DNA of 64,000 bases from positions 2,495,501 to 2,559,500 of the forward strand of contig NW_026262701.1 in the NCBI RefSeq assembly GCF_021869535.1, given 5' to 3'. Both the position numbers and the translations under genes were made by a program. The notes under the pieces were generated by a model. It ran no database searches, was not told the DNA's origin, and worked only from the letters and a program-made list of their open reading frames with translations. Below, one piece after another: positions 11,475 to 23,446 of the stretch (the first letter of the stretch is position 1; each line of letters opens with the position of its first letter). Origin of the DNA: Mytilus californianus. Its lineage: Eukaryota; Mollusca; Bivalvia; Mytilida; Mytilidae.

Positions 11475-12713
11475 TTCAGTCAAAATGTCCTCCTAAAGTT
11501 AACTGTTGTACAGTTTATGACTGCATCGTTTTGTAGGTCTTAAAACACTCCAGCGCTTATAGTTAAATTATGCACACGCGAACTCTTATCCATGACTAAA
11601 TACAGTACTTGTAATGACATTTGAAATAAGATTGTGTTAAAATATAAAAAAAAATATTCAATTTATGTCATGCCTACTTCGTGCTTTATTTCATTTTAAC
11701 AATTCCTGCTAAAAATCAATATTTTCCCCCAGAACTTTAAGTTTACCTTTATAAGATTTGAGAATCTGAAATCACTGTGCCTGATTTTAGAAAAGATCGG
11801 GGAAGTCTCAGATACAAAAACATTTAAACTTGATATATCTAAAACACTATACCTCATTTAATGCAACAAAAATAATGGTAATAATACAATATCAACATTG
11901 ATGTTCAACTAGAAAAGCAAGGTATAATTGATAATTGGTTTCATTTTTATCATGTCAAGTCAGACATCAATTCTATTTTGATAATTTTGTCTGAAATTTT
12001 ACCGATTGTGTTCTAGTCCTATGTTTCACATTTGGACTAAGGGCTAACTGGTATATTTCGTATCAACTTCACAAGAAAATACATGATTGTCTTGAAATAT
12101 AGATTCTAGGTACTGACGTTGTTTATCATCTTACGGTGGCTGGGGTGTCTTCCTCCATATTGGATTTTCAAAAATGCAGATAACAATCGGTCTCGACATT
12201 AAATGAAATGTTCAAATTTCGAGAGGAGTATGTAATTTATGTGTAAGACTTTTCGTGTTAATATAGAAAATTACGTGTTTAATCATATTTATGGCTGTAA
12301 AATTTTAAATTATATTTTGTAGTTTTCTTTTTATCACACAATATTGTGATTTCCATGCATAATCCATACAACATCTGACAATTTTGCACAACCCGCAGCA
12401 TGAAAAAAAGCCCGATGACCCATACTTTTTATTATATTCATAAAAAAAAAGCATAATATAAACTACTTTTTTTACAAATTATTAAAACATTCTATGGATT
12501 TTAAGTTAAGCCCCCATCTACCCTAAGCACGTGTTAAAGTTCCTGTTTTGTCCTTGTCATATTTTTTACCTTTACTAATTTTTATTTGATATTGATGACA
12601 TGGCTGGGTACTTATACATCCCGCCATTGTGCTATGGTCAATTTTATGTTCTTGTCTTTCATTTTTGCTTATGTACTTTGTCTATATGTCGTTTTGTGTA
12701 TCTTTGTTGAAAC

Positions 12714-12715
<2 letters not shown>
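11475..12715. other. Unannotated intergenic stretch
   Basis: Nothing recognisable: AT-rich DNA without a long frame or obvious repeat. Confidence 0.4.

Positions 12716-12746
<31 letters not shown>
12716..12746. repeat. Poly-T tract
   Basis: A run of 31 T residues immediately left of the inverted family H copy. Read on the - strand, it would be a poly-A tail at the 3' end of that copy. Confidence 0.8.
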
Positions 12747-12749
<3 letters not shown>

Positions 12750-13045
12750 GTGATTAAGGTTAAATTACAATATTGACTGCTGTTCCCCAATTTTTTACGT
12801 TTTTACCCACTTTGTCTGTTTGTTTTTCGCTCATACATTGTTGTCAATATAATGGAATTTATTGCAACTGTCATACAAGTGAGAGATTAAGCTAGCTATA
12901 AAACCAGGTTTAATCCACCATTTCCTACATAAGGAAATGCTTGTACCAAGTCAAGAATATGACAGTTGTTTTCCATTCGATGGATATGTTTGAGTTTTTG
13001 ATTTTGCCGTTTGATAAGGGACTTTTCGTTTTGAATTTTCCTTAA
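12747..13045 (-). repeat. Interspersed repeat, family H (inverted copy)
   Basis: This is the reverse complement of about 3985-4330, from 'atagtgattaaggttaaatt' to 'gggacttttcgttttgaattttcc'. The poly-T tract lies at its left edge. Sequence to 13131 ('gttatgcatacagtaaggaatttacagcat') recurs at about 19093-19125. Confidence 0.75.
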
Positions 13046-13131
13046 AGTTCGGTTCGACCTTGTTATGCATACAGTAAGGAATTTACAGCATGCATTGCAG
13101 TAAACGATTGACCTGTTGACGCACTCTATTT

Positions 13132-13962
13132 CGCTCTTTTTAGGAGTTCATGTGATTCCCTCTGTTTTTGTTTGTTAACTTCTCGCTCTTTTAAGGAGTT
13201 CATGTGATTCCCTCTGTTTTTGTTTGTTAACCTCTCGCTCTTTTAAAGAGTTCATGCGATTCCCTCTGTTTTTGTTTGTTAACTTCTCGCTTTTTTAAGG
13301 AGTTCATGCGATTCCCTCTGTTTTTGTTTGTTAACTTCTCGCTCTTTTTAGGAGTTCATGCGATTCCCTCTGTTTTTGTTTGTTAACTTCTCGCTTTTTT
13401 TAGGAGTTCATGCGATTCCCTCTGTTTTTTTTTTGTTAACTTCTCGCTCTTTTTAGGAGTTCATGCGATTCCCTCTGTTTTTGTTTGTTAACTTCTCGCT
13501 CTTTTTAGGAGATCATGCGATTCCCTCTGTTTTTGTTTGTTAACTTCTCGCTCTTTTTAGGAGTTCATGCGATTTCCTCTGTTTTTGTTTGTTAACTTCT
13601 CGCTCTTATTAGGAGTTCATGCGATTCCCTCTGTTTTTGTTTGTTAACTTCTCGCTCTTTTTAGGAGTTCATGTGATTCCCTCTGTTTTTGTTTGTTAAC
13701 TTCTCGCTCTTTTTAGGAGTTCATGCGATTCCCTCTGTTTTTGTTTGTTAACTTCTCGCTCTTTTTAGGAGTTCATGCGATTCCCTCTGTTTTTGTTTGT
13801 TAACTTCTCGCTCTTTTTAAGAGTTCATGCGATTCCCTCTGTTTTTGTTTGTTAACTTCTCGCTCTTTTTAAGAGTTCATGCGATTCCCTCTGTTTTTGT
13901 TTGTTAACTTCTCGCTCCTTTTTAGGAGTTCATGCGATTCCCTCTGATTTTGTTTGTTTACC
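13132..13962 (+). repeat. 52-bp minisatellite, 16 units
   Basis: The unit starts cgctctttttaggagttcat and contains gcgattccctctg and tttgtttgttaacttct. It repeats 16 times at 52 bp with only a few substitutions per unit and small T-run length changes. The unit matches a single-copy segment inside family A (9925-9970). The flanks also match family A/H, so it is an in-place expansion. It contains a stop in each forward frame and is not coding. Confidence 0.95.
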
Positions 13963-14440
13963 TTGATTTGTCTCTTCATAATCGATATACATGATTTGAA
14001 TATACAGTAATCTACTGCTGCAATACTCTTAAACTTCAAAATTGATTTGAAGTTTCATTTTTGATTTTATTTAAGCGCAATGGGTGACTCTTATGTAGAC
14101 GAAACGTGATTTTGAGGCTACAAATTTACCGCATGGTATATTTTTACAGTTTATACAAGGGTAATATGTTCACAAAAGAACAAAATCTATGTTTGTATAT
14201 ATTTTTATTTTAGTGAGTTAGCCGAGTCAGGGTTGAGGCATAAAAAAACGGAAATATTGGGTTGCAATGTCAGTGAGACAATATCTTCCTAATAGAAGTA
14301 AAATGCTCACAGTACATTTTTCAGCCATGAACTTCACAGCAGAGTAAAGAGCAAAGACTTAGGTAAAATCCTAGTACAGCTTATGCTATAGATACATCAG
14401 TCAAAAGAAGTATCCTAAATTTCAGATAAATATATTTCAG

Positions 14441-15361
14441 ATAAAGTGTCAACAGAACCTTCCCTGATATTGCCGTCATATGAAACATTCCCACCAGATC
14501 TTCCCTTTACTGCTTTTTTTAAACCGCTAGGTCCATATACAAGTATGACTTTAAAACCAGGGAAAGTAACATCGCTGTATACAGAATTAGGTCAACCGCC
14601 AACATTAGGTTCAGTTCCAAATTTGACTCCTGAACCACAACACATTACTCCAAAAGGAAAAGTGCTAATTGAGTATCCAGTAGGCCTTACCTTGCCTCCA
14701 GACTTGTTGCCAACATTTCAGCCATATGCAACTCCAGGAATATGGGACCTTTATCCAGAAGAAAAAGTACCAACACCGTATCCATACCTAACCTTCCCTC
14801 CAGCAAAAGAACCATTATTGATTCCAGATTATTATTACCCACCACCAGACTTGAGGCCAACATTTCGTCCATATGCGACTCCAGGAATATGGAACCTTTA
14901 TCCAAAAGAAAAAGTACCAATACCGTATCCAGTAACCCTAACATTCCCTCCTCTAGGAAAAGAACCAGCAATAGGTTACACATATTCCCAACATGATTTG
15001 GTGCCAACATTTCGTCCATATGCGACTCCAGGAATATGGAACCTTTATCCACAAGAAAAAGTACCAACTCCGTTCCCAGTAATCGTAACCTCACCTCCTC
15101 CAGGAAAAGAACAATCAATGCAAACATATAAACCATTCCCATCAGTTTTGTTGCCAACATTAGCTGCATATTTGATCTCAGCAGTAGGTTACACTTATCC
15201 ACCACCTGGGAAGAAACCGACATATTACGGAGCTCGCTTTCCATCAGATTATAGGTCAACGACTGAACCAACCAATGCGCCAACCAATGCGCCAACCAAA
15301 AGGACTTATATAAAATCTACCACCATACCTGCTATTATCACTGGTCAAGGAGTAAATGGAG
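14441..15361 (+). CDS. Gene A: proline-rich repeat exon of a VWC membrane protein
   Basis: This internal exon has 306 whole codons, phase 1 at both ends. The acceptor is tatatttcag/AT at 14441 and the donor GGAG/gtagat after 15361. The protein is rich in Pro, Tyr and Thr. Its core is a 49-codon (147-bp) repeat in three close copies, marked by PTF(R/Q)PYATPGIW(N/D)LYP and then EKVP(T/I)P(Y/F)P, beginning at nucleotides 14710, 14857 and 15004, with a decayed fourth copy. The tail has a TNAP tandem. Such low-complexity Pro/Tyr/Thr segments are common in mussel secreted matrix and adhesive proteins; placing it extracellularly follows from the downstream VWC and TM exons. No in-frame ATG starts this exon, so the signal peptide and other 5' exons must lie upstream. 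I could not find them, and they may lie outside the window. Confidence 0.75.
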
Positions 15362-17026
15362 GTAGATATTTTAAAATATATCTCTAATTATATTACCTTA
15401 AACGATTTTTATTTTTTTAAAGAACTGGTTTTATTGTTTTTCGATGAGATAAATTTATGATACTATTCTAATCATGTTACCTAAAACAATACATTTATGA
15501 TATTTTTTAATCATGCAATGTTTACCAGAACACCAAGCAATAAAAGAGTGATAAATAATAACAGTGTTTATGGGTAAGCTGTTTGTACAAACAATTATCG
15601 TTTAATTGCAGAAAACATTTTACAAAAACATTAAGCGTGTTCTGTAGGAAGATGCGTATCTTTTCGTAGTTTTTTTTTTATTATTTTTACCTGATTTTGT
15701 TGGTATCTTTTCCCACAGATTATTATCCTTTCACAGATCTCGGTTTCTTGTTACTTCGTAAAACTTACTGGTTATTAAACTGTCAACGAATTTAGCCTCA
15801 AATTGAAAGATTGATATTCATATAATCATCTCTTGTACCTGATATGGTCCTTCACCAAACTTGAAGGGAAGTGCTGAAAATAATGAGTCTATGGTAATCC
15901 AAAGTTAAAAGGTCCAAATGATGCTGAAACAAATATTATAATATATCATAGTCTTCGTTTGTAAATTTTCTTTTTATTTTCGGTTTATTTCATACTTCAA
16001 TTTATAAGAGGCAATAACTTTTAGAATAGGATGCTAGTAGCGAAAAAGATCTCTTGTTAATAGAATTATTTAAAGATCGATAATGTGATTTTTTGACATC
16101 AAACCAGAATATTTGTGGATATCCGCGTGCATTTATGTTAAATGATCTCGCTGCAGATCTATTGCCTCCATTCAACATCTTTGGAAAGTGCTTGATTAAG
16201 AAGGAAACTTCGATTTGCATCATCTGAATTTAGATTAGGAATGTGGTTTTTTATGAAAATGGAAATTCGAGAAGTGGAGAGGTTCTTAGTTCTTAGTTTC
16301 TTGCTGTTTCTCAGTATTATTATTGCTAATTATCAAAATGGAGAAAATTAAAAGAGGCAAAACATAATCACATTGCATTATGATACCAGTTATTGAATAT
16401 GCAGGCAAATACAGGGAAGATACTATTAGTTACATAGTGTGCTAGTGACCTAATACGATATATATGGGGTCAGTAAATTCCATATAGGGTGAGAGCGAAG
16501 CTCGAATCCCCATATGGAATTTACTGACCCCATATATATCGTATTAGTTCACTAACACACTATGTAACGAATTTATCTTACCGACTATCTTAACATGTGG
16601 CATTTAGACTAGTGGCCTATCTATACAAAAGCAAATGCCAGCAATAGCCGTGTTGTTTTTATAAATGGACGTTACACCACTACTAACCGAATATTGAAAT
16701 AAGCTCCGCCTACTAACCTCATATGGAATATACACGGTCTCCACGCGGTTGCTTTTAACCAATCATATTCCTAGAAATGTATAGGAGGTAAGATGAATAA
16801 CTATAAGAGTTCTAATCAAAACCATATAACTGTTTTTTAACTCGTGTATATAAAAAAGCTAATTACACATATCTTTATTTCAGTAATGACAATGTCAACA
16901 AAAAATCAACCAAATGACCATTAATAATGCTTATAGTATTAAAACAAAAATATGTATATCTTAGTAACGATGAACAAAAATGTTAAACGTTTTATGGTTT
17001 ATAAATTGATGATTTTTGTTTTCAAG
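15362..17026 (+). other. Gene A intron between Pro-rich and VWC exons
   Basis: The GT-AG intron is 1665 bp, phase 1. It contains the palindromic foldback element at 16430-16795 and otherwise AT-rich sequence with no second coding signal. Confidence 0.65.
16430..16795. mobile_element. Foldback (MITE-like) element with long hairpin
   Basis: 16430-16489 and 16508-16567 are inverted copies of about 60 bp (core 'aatacgatatatatggggtcagtaaattccatat') around an 18-bp loop, with few mismatches. Sequence onward to about 16795 ('taggaggtaagatgaat') echoes 'tttatcttaccgact' after the hairpin and may be part of the same unit. No protein is encoded. Confidence 0.7.
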
Positions 17027-17141
17027 GTGTATGTATCTTCGATGGTGTGTCATACAAGCAAGGTCAGCAATGGTATGACTTATGTAGCTCTGTCTGTGTT
17101 TGTGAAGATGCTTCTACGGGATATTACAGATGTAAGCCAAG
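17027..17141 (+). CDS. Gene A: VWC domain, first half
   Basis: The exon runs in phase 1 (acceptor ttttcaag/GT) and out in phase 2 (donor CCAAG/gtaaac). It encodes VCIFDGVSYKQGQQWYDLC followed by SSVCVCEDASTGYYRCKP. This is the N-terminal subdomain of a von Willebrand factor type C module: Cys, Tyr, Gly-Gln-x-Trp and the C-x-C pair. VWC modules are extracellular and often bind growth factors or matrix partners. The phases and layout match the VWC exon of gene B (61939-62056). Confidence 0.88.
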
Positions 17142-17972
17142 GTAAACTTCATCAGTTAGAGGTTTCAAAGATTTATTACTTTAAATCTTCAAACAACATG
17201 GTTATCATATATATCATATATAAAAGTGAAAATATTTAAGATTTTTATTTTTTGTCCCAGGGTTTTGTAAAATTTCTGTTACACAATCTTCAGTATTCTA
17301 TTCAACGGTATTGAAAATAAGGATAAAAAAACACCAGGTACAAATAAAGAAAATAGAAGGAGCGGCGCTTTCATTGCTGTCCTTCAACATGTAGCAGAAA
17401 CTCTACGTTCACTCAAAGTTCAAGACGATTTTGAAAGGTTTAGCGGGATTTTTTAACAATGTTTGATAGATGTAGATAATGAAACTTATATACATTGAAG
17501 AATTCACCCGACTGATCATATCAACAAATTATAAACTGTTTCATTTAGTATCATATAGTTTATATAAAATTAAAATGCCGATATATTTACTGGTCTTCCA
17601 TTTTATATATATTCCAATAAAAGAGAGGCAAAAGATACCAGAGGGACATTCAAATCCATTAGTCGAAAATAAACTAACAACGCCATGGCTAAAAGAGAAA
17701 AGACCAACAGACAAACAATAGTACACAAAACACAACATAGAAAAGTAAAAACTGAACAACACGAATAATGTAGAGCGTTTCCGATGAGATAAAAATATTG
17801 ACCGATAATGCATTCTATACTTTCTCCTTAAAGTTTGGTTCGCCTAAGTGGACGGGTGTTTTTTTTCGTGTTTTGTCATGGTCTTACCTTTTGCGACTTT
17901 CCATCTATATACAACATTAGCACAACAGTAATGATCTACAATTAAATGTCGACTTTTTTATTTTCATTTCAG

Positions 17973-18108
17973 GTGTTCGAAGAATGATGGTGTATCAAAA
18001 GGTTGCTTTATGGTACCTGATCCCAAAGATCCATCTTGTTGTCAAATACCCGACTGTTCTTTTGTTTTACCAGATATATTTCAAACACCAAGCAATCGTA
18101 TTACAAAG
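17973..18108 (+). CDS. Gene A: VWC domain, second half
   Basis: The acceptor ttcatttcag/G joins in phase 2 to the previous exon, making Arg at the junction. It encodes CSKNDGVSKGCFMVPDPKD, then PSCCQIPDC with the terminal CC-x4-C motif, completing the ten cysteines of a VWC domain. A short spacer (SFVLPDIFQTPSNRITK) follows. The donor is AAG/gttcga in phase 0, a weak match to consensus, but it fits the next exon exactly. Confidence 0.85.
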
Positions 18109-18340
18109 GTTCGAATATTGTACACGCCTGTTCTAATGTTATCATGACCCCTTAAAATTACCAAAGGGGTTAATGTACAATCAAAAACTGACCTGAGTTT
18201 AAAATACCATTCTAACTGCGGGATAAACTGTATTCCACTGTATTTTGCACCTTCTCATAATTTCAGTGTTGTTTCATTGACAATCTCACATCTTAATATT
18301 TTTTTATTACTTATCCGTTTTAGATTTTAGAATATCGAAT

Positions 18341-18640
18341 TTAGATAATATTTTTACTACTAGTATTTGTATCTCTGTTTCTCCAATGTACCTTCTCATC
18401 AGACAAGATCAAGCCTAAACATTTGAAATCCAGCGATTTATGAATATGTGGAGACGTTATGAGATATATATCAACTGGGAACAGTATATATATGTTCCTG
18501 ATATCAACCAGCGATTTATGAATACGTGGAAACGTTAGGACATAAATATCTACCAACGATTTATAAATACTTTGAAATGTTAGGAGATATATATCTAAAG
18601 GCATATAAGAGGAATAGCAATATTTATCTACTGTCAATTT
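18341..18640. repeat. Short diverged tandem repeat in gene A intron
   Basis: Three imperfect copies of about 60 bp, with 'cagcgatttatgaatatgtgg...acgttatgagatatatatcaac' as the readable core, lie in the intron before the TM exon. They are non-coding. Confidence 0.5.
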
Positions 18641-19545
18641 TGCTTGAGGGAGTTGAACCTTAATTTCTTAATAATTTCTTTGAACGAGCGATTTCATAAT
18701 TTTTGTTCAAATCCTGTCAGTACAATAGCAATTATAAAATGTACTGATGAGTTGATGCTACCCAGTGTTAGGAACCCAGAAAATTGAAAAAATAATTTTT
18801 ATACATTTCGTGCGTCCGAAGCGCTTTCCTAGATTTATCCTCAGCAACCCTAAAAGTTGAAAGCCAAGGACTTACTTATACGTGGAAACTTGTTATTTCT
18901 ATCCTTTTAATGGCATATGTTACAAAGTTTCTAACCAAATTTCTAAAATTTAAATTATTTCATCAACGCAATCTCCGATAATTTACCTTCATATGTCACC
19001 TCCAGTTTGTTAAATCCGAGTATAATTATACAACTGTAATTAATCCTTTTAATCGAGTACTAAATAACTAATTTATTCAATGTATCCGACCGTGTTATGC
19101 GTACACTAAGGAATTTACAGCATCCTAACATGTGGCAAAATGGTTCATGATTCATGATGACTGAAATTGTTTTTGAATAATTTTGTCAAAAAATTTGTTT
19201 TAATTCCAAATCTCAACAAACATATTCAAAAGTTCATAATTAAGTACGCCTTCTCGTATTTCTTCTTAGACTCACCAGTGGTACACGAATCAAAACAATA
19301 GAAACGCTAATACATATTCTTGGTTACTGACCCTTAGGGACAAAGCAACCATCCATCATGGCATCGACCAAGTCATTATAAACAATCTAAGGAATGAATG
19401 AAACTTAATAAACTGTCAGATAGATTCATGCATCCACTCCCCAATAACCTTAACAAAACCCCTCATTATACTTTAATATGTATCATGTACAATCGCTTGT
19501 ACGTATTATATGCTTGTTAATATGCTTCAATTATTATGTTGATAG

Positions 19546-19785
19546 TTAGCACCAACAACATTAGATTGGTTTGCAGCACCCACCATTATCATCACACTAT
19601 CAATATTGGCAACAGTTATGTTGATATCAGGAATTGCTCTTATTGTGCAATATTTTCGGTTGAGGAAAAAACTGCCGGAAGCAACAACGTATTTACCGGC
19701 AGACGAACTGAAGGTTGAAAGAAATATTGAAAACTACGAGACAACAGACATGAAACAAAAGTTAATTTTCATCGACGAGATATAA
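19546..19785 (+). CDS. Gene A: transmembrane and cytoplasmic tail exon, stop
   Basis: Acceptor gttgatag/TTA, phase 0, 79 codons and TAA at 19783-19785. After a short LAPTTLDWFAAP stalk comes a hydrophobic run of about 24 residues (TIIITLSILATVMLISGIAL, then IVQYF), followed at once by the basic stop-transfer RLRKK and a tail of about 37 residues rich in acidic residues and containing two tyrosines. This makes gene A a single-pass type I membrane protein with its Pro-rich and VWC parts outside. No canonical poly-A signal is obvious just after the stop. Confidence 0.82.
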   Translation, partial: LAPTTLDWFAAPTIIITLSILATVMLISGIALIVQYFRLRKKLPEATTYLPADELKVERNIENYETTDMKQKLIFIDEI

Positions 19786-21975
19786 TATTCATTATCTATA
19801 CTATCAAACGAGAAGATCTCATTTGAAGAAACTTGGAAATGATAGTTAATAGCAAACACACTTTATTTATATTATATGTATGTTCATAGTATACAGAAAC
19901 GCGAAAATCATGGAATTTAACAGAGAGCAAAAAAATAACGGACTTTGGAAAAAAGGAAGAGGGCTTAAAATATTTGTCCTGTCTCCAAGTGCCTATGACT
20001 CAGTTTGATACCTTTTCTGAAATTCTCCAGACATAAAATCTTTTACAAAAATTTATCCTACAACAGTTTACATACTTTCAACCAAGCTCTAAATACCCGC
20101 GATTTCGCGGGTGTGTTCTAGTAACTCATTATAATGTTTCGTTTCCATCAATCTGTAAAAATACACTGGTTATTAATCATGTGTAATGTGAAATTGGACG
20201 TCTCAACTCAGACTATAATGTGTAATTAAATCTACTATTTAATATCATTAACTCTGTCTTCTGTGTAATTAAAAGATTGATAGTTAACAGATGCCCCATT
20301 CACATCAATCCATTTAGAATATACAAAATGAAAAAAAGTCTATGAAAATCGACTGAAATCCATACATAGCGCGAACTGCTCGTCGCACAGTGTATGCGTA
20401 TGTTTGCAAGAACATTTCGTGAGTCCGAAGAGTTTTTTTCTGGATTACCTTCATATTGAACATTAAAAAAAACTTTGAAAGAGTGTATGAATACTATAAT
20501 ACGAAAGCATCTTTATGACGATAAAGGCACATAGTGGAATGATCAGATTGATCTGGTAGCTGAAGATCTTCTAAATTCAAATGAATCCAACATCCTTATA
20601 TAACTTCATTCATGAGGGTATAAATACTTTCTGTAAATTAATGCAACTGACGGGATAATATATATAATTGTTTGTATCAATCATACACTAATCTAGTGTT
20701 TCGACGGCATTTTTATAGATTCTGTAATGGGTATTAAATAAAGGCTCGCCACCATCTGGGATTGTCCTATACATTCTTATTTCTTATTCTAGCTGATGTA
20801 AGCAAATCTGATATTTTTGTTTTTACTCATATCAATTATGTTTGTCTATTTTTTCAAGGGATTATACGTCCAGTCTGTGTTTTTGTCAGATGTTTAAGTG
20901 CTTTGTATCGATCTCAAGAGTACGGCATTTTTCAACTGATTTTTAATGGTTTGTTTTTTAAAAAATGCCGTTACATCACTGTCTATGTATGCCTGTCCCA
21001 AGTCAGGAGCCTGTAATTGAGTGGTTGTCGGTGTTTTATGCCCCCGCAACTAAAAGTTTAGGAACATATTGATGTATATTTAAGCGTACTTACCAAATTA
21101 CTGCTGTAATCGTCAAGGCTTGGGTTCGAGGTTTAAGTGGAAACACTAACTGAACTGAATATAACTCCAAACGCCTTTGTGTAACTTGTCTGCAACTTGT
21201 CTATCACACGATGTAGTTTCTTCCGCACACACACTTCTTCTTGTTCTCTCTTAGTCCGTCCTCGTCTCTTGTTCTCTCTGTGTCCGTCCTCGTCTTGTCA
21301 TATAGTACGAGTAACCTAACCTACTCCTCCCCCCCCCTCCCAACCCAACCCAACCCATCCCTTTGAGCATCAGAGCTTTTTTCCTACAGTTAAACTAAAT
21401 TTCCTTTTTATCACATTAAACAGAAGTGGATAAAAAAATTCCAACGCAAAGAAAAACTGTTTTCCCAATCAAAGTTATAGTTAACAAGAACATATTAACA
21501 TGTCGTCCTTACTCCTTCCATACTTAGCATGAATTAATTTGCATTAACTTGTCAGCTGTGAAAACAGGTGGCCTGTGTAAACGGGTACGATTCACAAACT
21601 TGTATCGCTTTTCGAGTCATATTACATCTCTGTACACACTAACAATCCTATTAATCACTGAATATCCATTAAGTTGCTTGATTGTCCATGAACTCAACAT
21701 CTCACAAACATCACATTTCACATTAAAATACACGGTATCCAGGCAAATAAAAATAACTCCCCTCATCACATTGTATTGTCTTATACATGTGAACTATTTA
21801 CGTATTTAAACACTATTGGTTTCAGCTCGGACATCTGTTCACTTGTGCTATATCCTTCTATTCAACTGAATACAATACATCCAATAAACATATTTACATA
21901 TTAAATACATTGTAGCTATCTAAAAATTTCCATAGCATTGCAAATGTTGCGGACGCCATTGTTTTGAGGTCAACA
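19786..21975. other. Gene A 3' flank and intergenic DNA
   Basis: The first few hundred bases should contain the 3' UTR of gene A. A family C fragment ('gtcccaagtcaggagcctgtaattgagtggttgtcg') lies at about 20995-21030, and a pyrimidine-rich stretch with 'gttctctc' and 'gtccgtcctcgtc' repeats at about 21235-21300. No gene is recognised. Confidence 0.5.
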
Positions 21976-21979
21976 TTCC

Positions 21980-23350
21980 TCAATGTTGCCAACTTGGCGG
22001 CATATAAGGCGAGTCAGTTTCTGTCAGTGGTCTGTTGACAGGAATGTAACGAAGAGCCTGTAACTGATATTTGTCAAATTTTGTAATTAGATGTGGGAAG
22101 TCGAAATAGGTGTTTCTGAAATAAGAAAGCCTTGATGTAATTGTAAAACAGTGTAAAATGAAGATTTGATCAGGATGGCAACGGTGTTTGAACATTTCTA
22201 AAGCTTTGTAGTAGAGGTTTTTTTTTAATATATTTCGTGTCTATTGGTTCTGGTGTGTAAAATTAGTGGCATGGTTGGTTTAATCCACTCAGTTATTTCG
22301 GTTACAAAATGTTCTTGCCCAGTAACATTTGCCTTGCCTGGATTCAAACTGGTATCCAGCCCCACCTCACCTACTGCTGACCCATAAGAGTTGGTCACAG
22401 ACTAAAAATAATCCCTATTTCCTGTGGTGATGCACCAAAGATCTTCTTTCCATTTTCCATCAAAAGGAACTGTCTCAGGGTAGGTTTCAGTGTCACAGAA
22501 GATTAAAAGTCCACCCTTTACGTTCGCTGGCACTGTTGTTGGTCTCTCCATTTTCTCCCCTAGCCAACGCTCTATAGTAATGGCAGTCAGATTGCCGGAG
22601 ATTTTTTTACCGACACGAACCAGATGAAAGTGAGTGTCAAATCAAATACGTTCAGCACACTCCTCCTCTGTACCAGCGGTTCACTTTATTCCGTACCACT
22701 ATCATTCTGTCTGACTCTATCGGTTTACACTTTACTTCCTGTCGTTCTACCTGGTTTGTTTCTTCATCCAAGTCAATATGGACTCCCACACTCCATTCCT
22801 CCCTCATGGCAAGCACTCGAGCAATGAGTGGATACGTTTTAGCGTATTCCAGAGGTGACTTTTCTAAATTGTCAATGTTTGACATAAACTCTAACCCGAA
22901 ACACATGTAAGATGATAGTTGTTCATTGAGTAAGTACTGGCTGAACAAAACCTGGTATCTCCAATGAAAAAGCACACACGGGGACGCTATCGGGAGAAGA
23001 GTATACCTGTCTGGTTCGCGCCATCTAAGTTTATCACAGAGTCCTTCCATCTGGATACTTGCTTTGAACAAGATCTCGCTCCTTCTGAGTATCATTCTGG
23101 CAATGTTGTTATTTGCCCATCTTACAAGCTCGGTCATGGAACTGCGTCCAGTCAGGCACTCACTTAAATACTCTTGAACTCTAGCCCTAAGTTGGTTGAC
23201 CTCCGCTATTTTTTCTTTCTTAACTGGTGGCTGCGGATTGTTCCACATTATGCGCGGCAGGTGGATATGCTGCACATGAAACTTTCTCCACACAAAATCG
23301 CACCCCTCAAACGGACATGGTGAGTTTCGAGGATCTTCCTTCTTTTCCAC
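21980..23350 (-). pseudogene. TatD-like metal-dependent hydrolase pseudogene with N-terminal zinc-finger-like region
   Basis: Reading leftwards from 23350, a frame of 232 codons starts with a C2H2-like motif (CPFEGCDFVW followed by HVQHIHLP) and a region that I cannot name. After a frameshift near 22665 and a TGA at 22642-22644 comes FDTHFHLVR, the D-x-H-x-H metal-binding entry motif of TatD hydrolases. Frames at 21980-22195 carry the matching C-terminal motifs KMFKHRCHPDQ, LHCFTI and LTETDSPYMPP. The middle of the TatD barrel is missing or scrambled by stops between about 22200 and 22400. TatD enzymes are divalent-metal DNases of the amidohydrolase superfamily. The copy is dead. It has no introns, so it may be a retrocopy or part of a mobile element. 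Confidence 0.7.
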
Positions 23351-23365
23351 TTGTTTTAGTTGTAG

Positions 23366-23446
23366 ACAGTCGTTCTAGTCCACAGTTCTTTTTTTGTCTC
23401 TCCAATATAGAAAAACAAAAAAAGAACTGCGGACTAGAATGACTGT
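23366..23446. repeat. Inverted repeat beside the TatD pseudogene
   Basis: Arms of about 32 bp at 23366-23397 and 23415-23446 (gttctagtccacagttcttt and its complement) have a 17-bp loop. It lies 16 bp from the 5' end of the TatD-like frame. It could be a hairpin or the edge of a mobile unit. Confidence 0.7.

Noticed and set aside
13132..13962. CRISPR array
   Set aside because: Units are contiguous with no unique spacers, in an animal genome. The same applies to the 32/64-bp and 51-bp arrays.
14687..15295. Antisense 202-codon frame opposite the Pro-rich exon
   Set aside because: It is a shadow of the repeated CCA/CCT-rich coding strand. The sense strand has matching splice phases and downstream domains.
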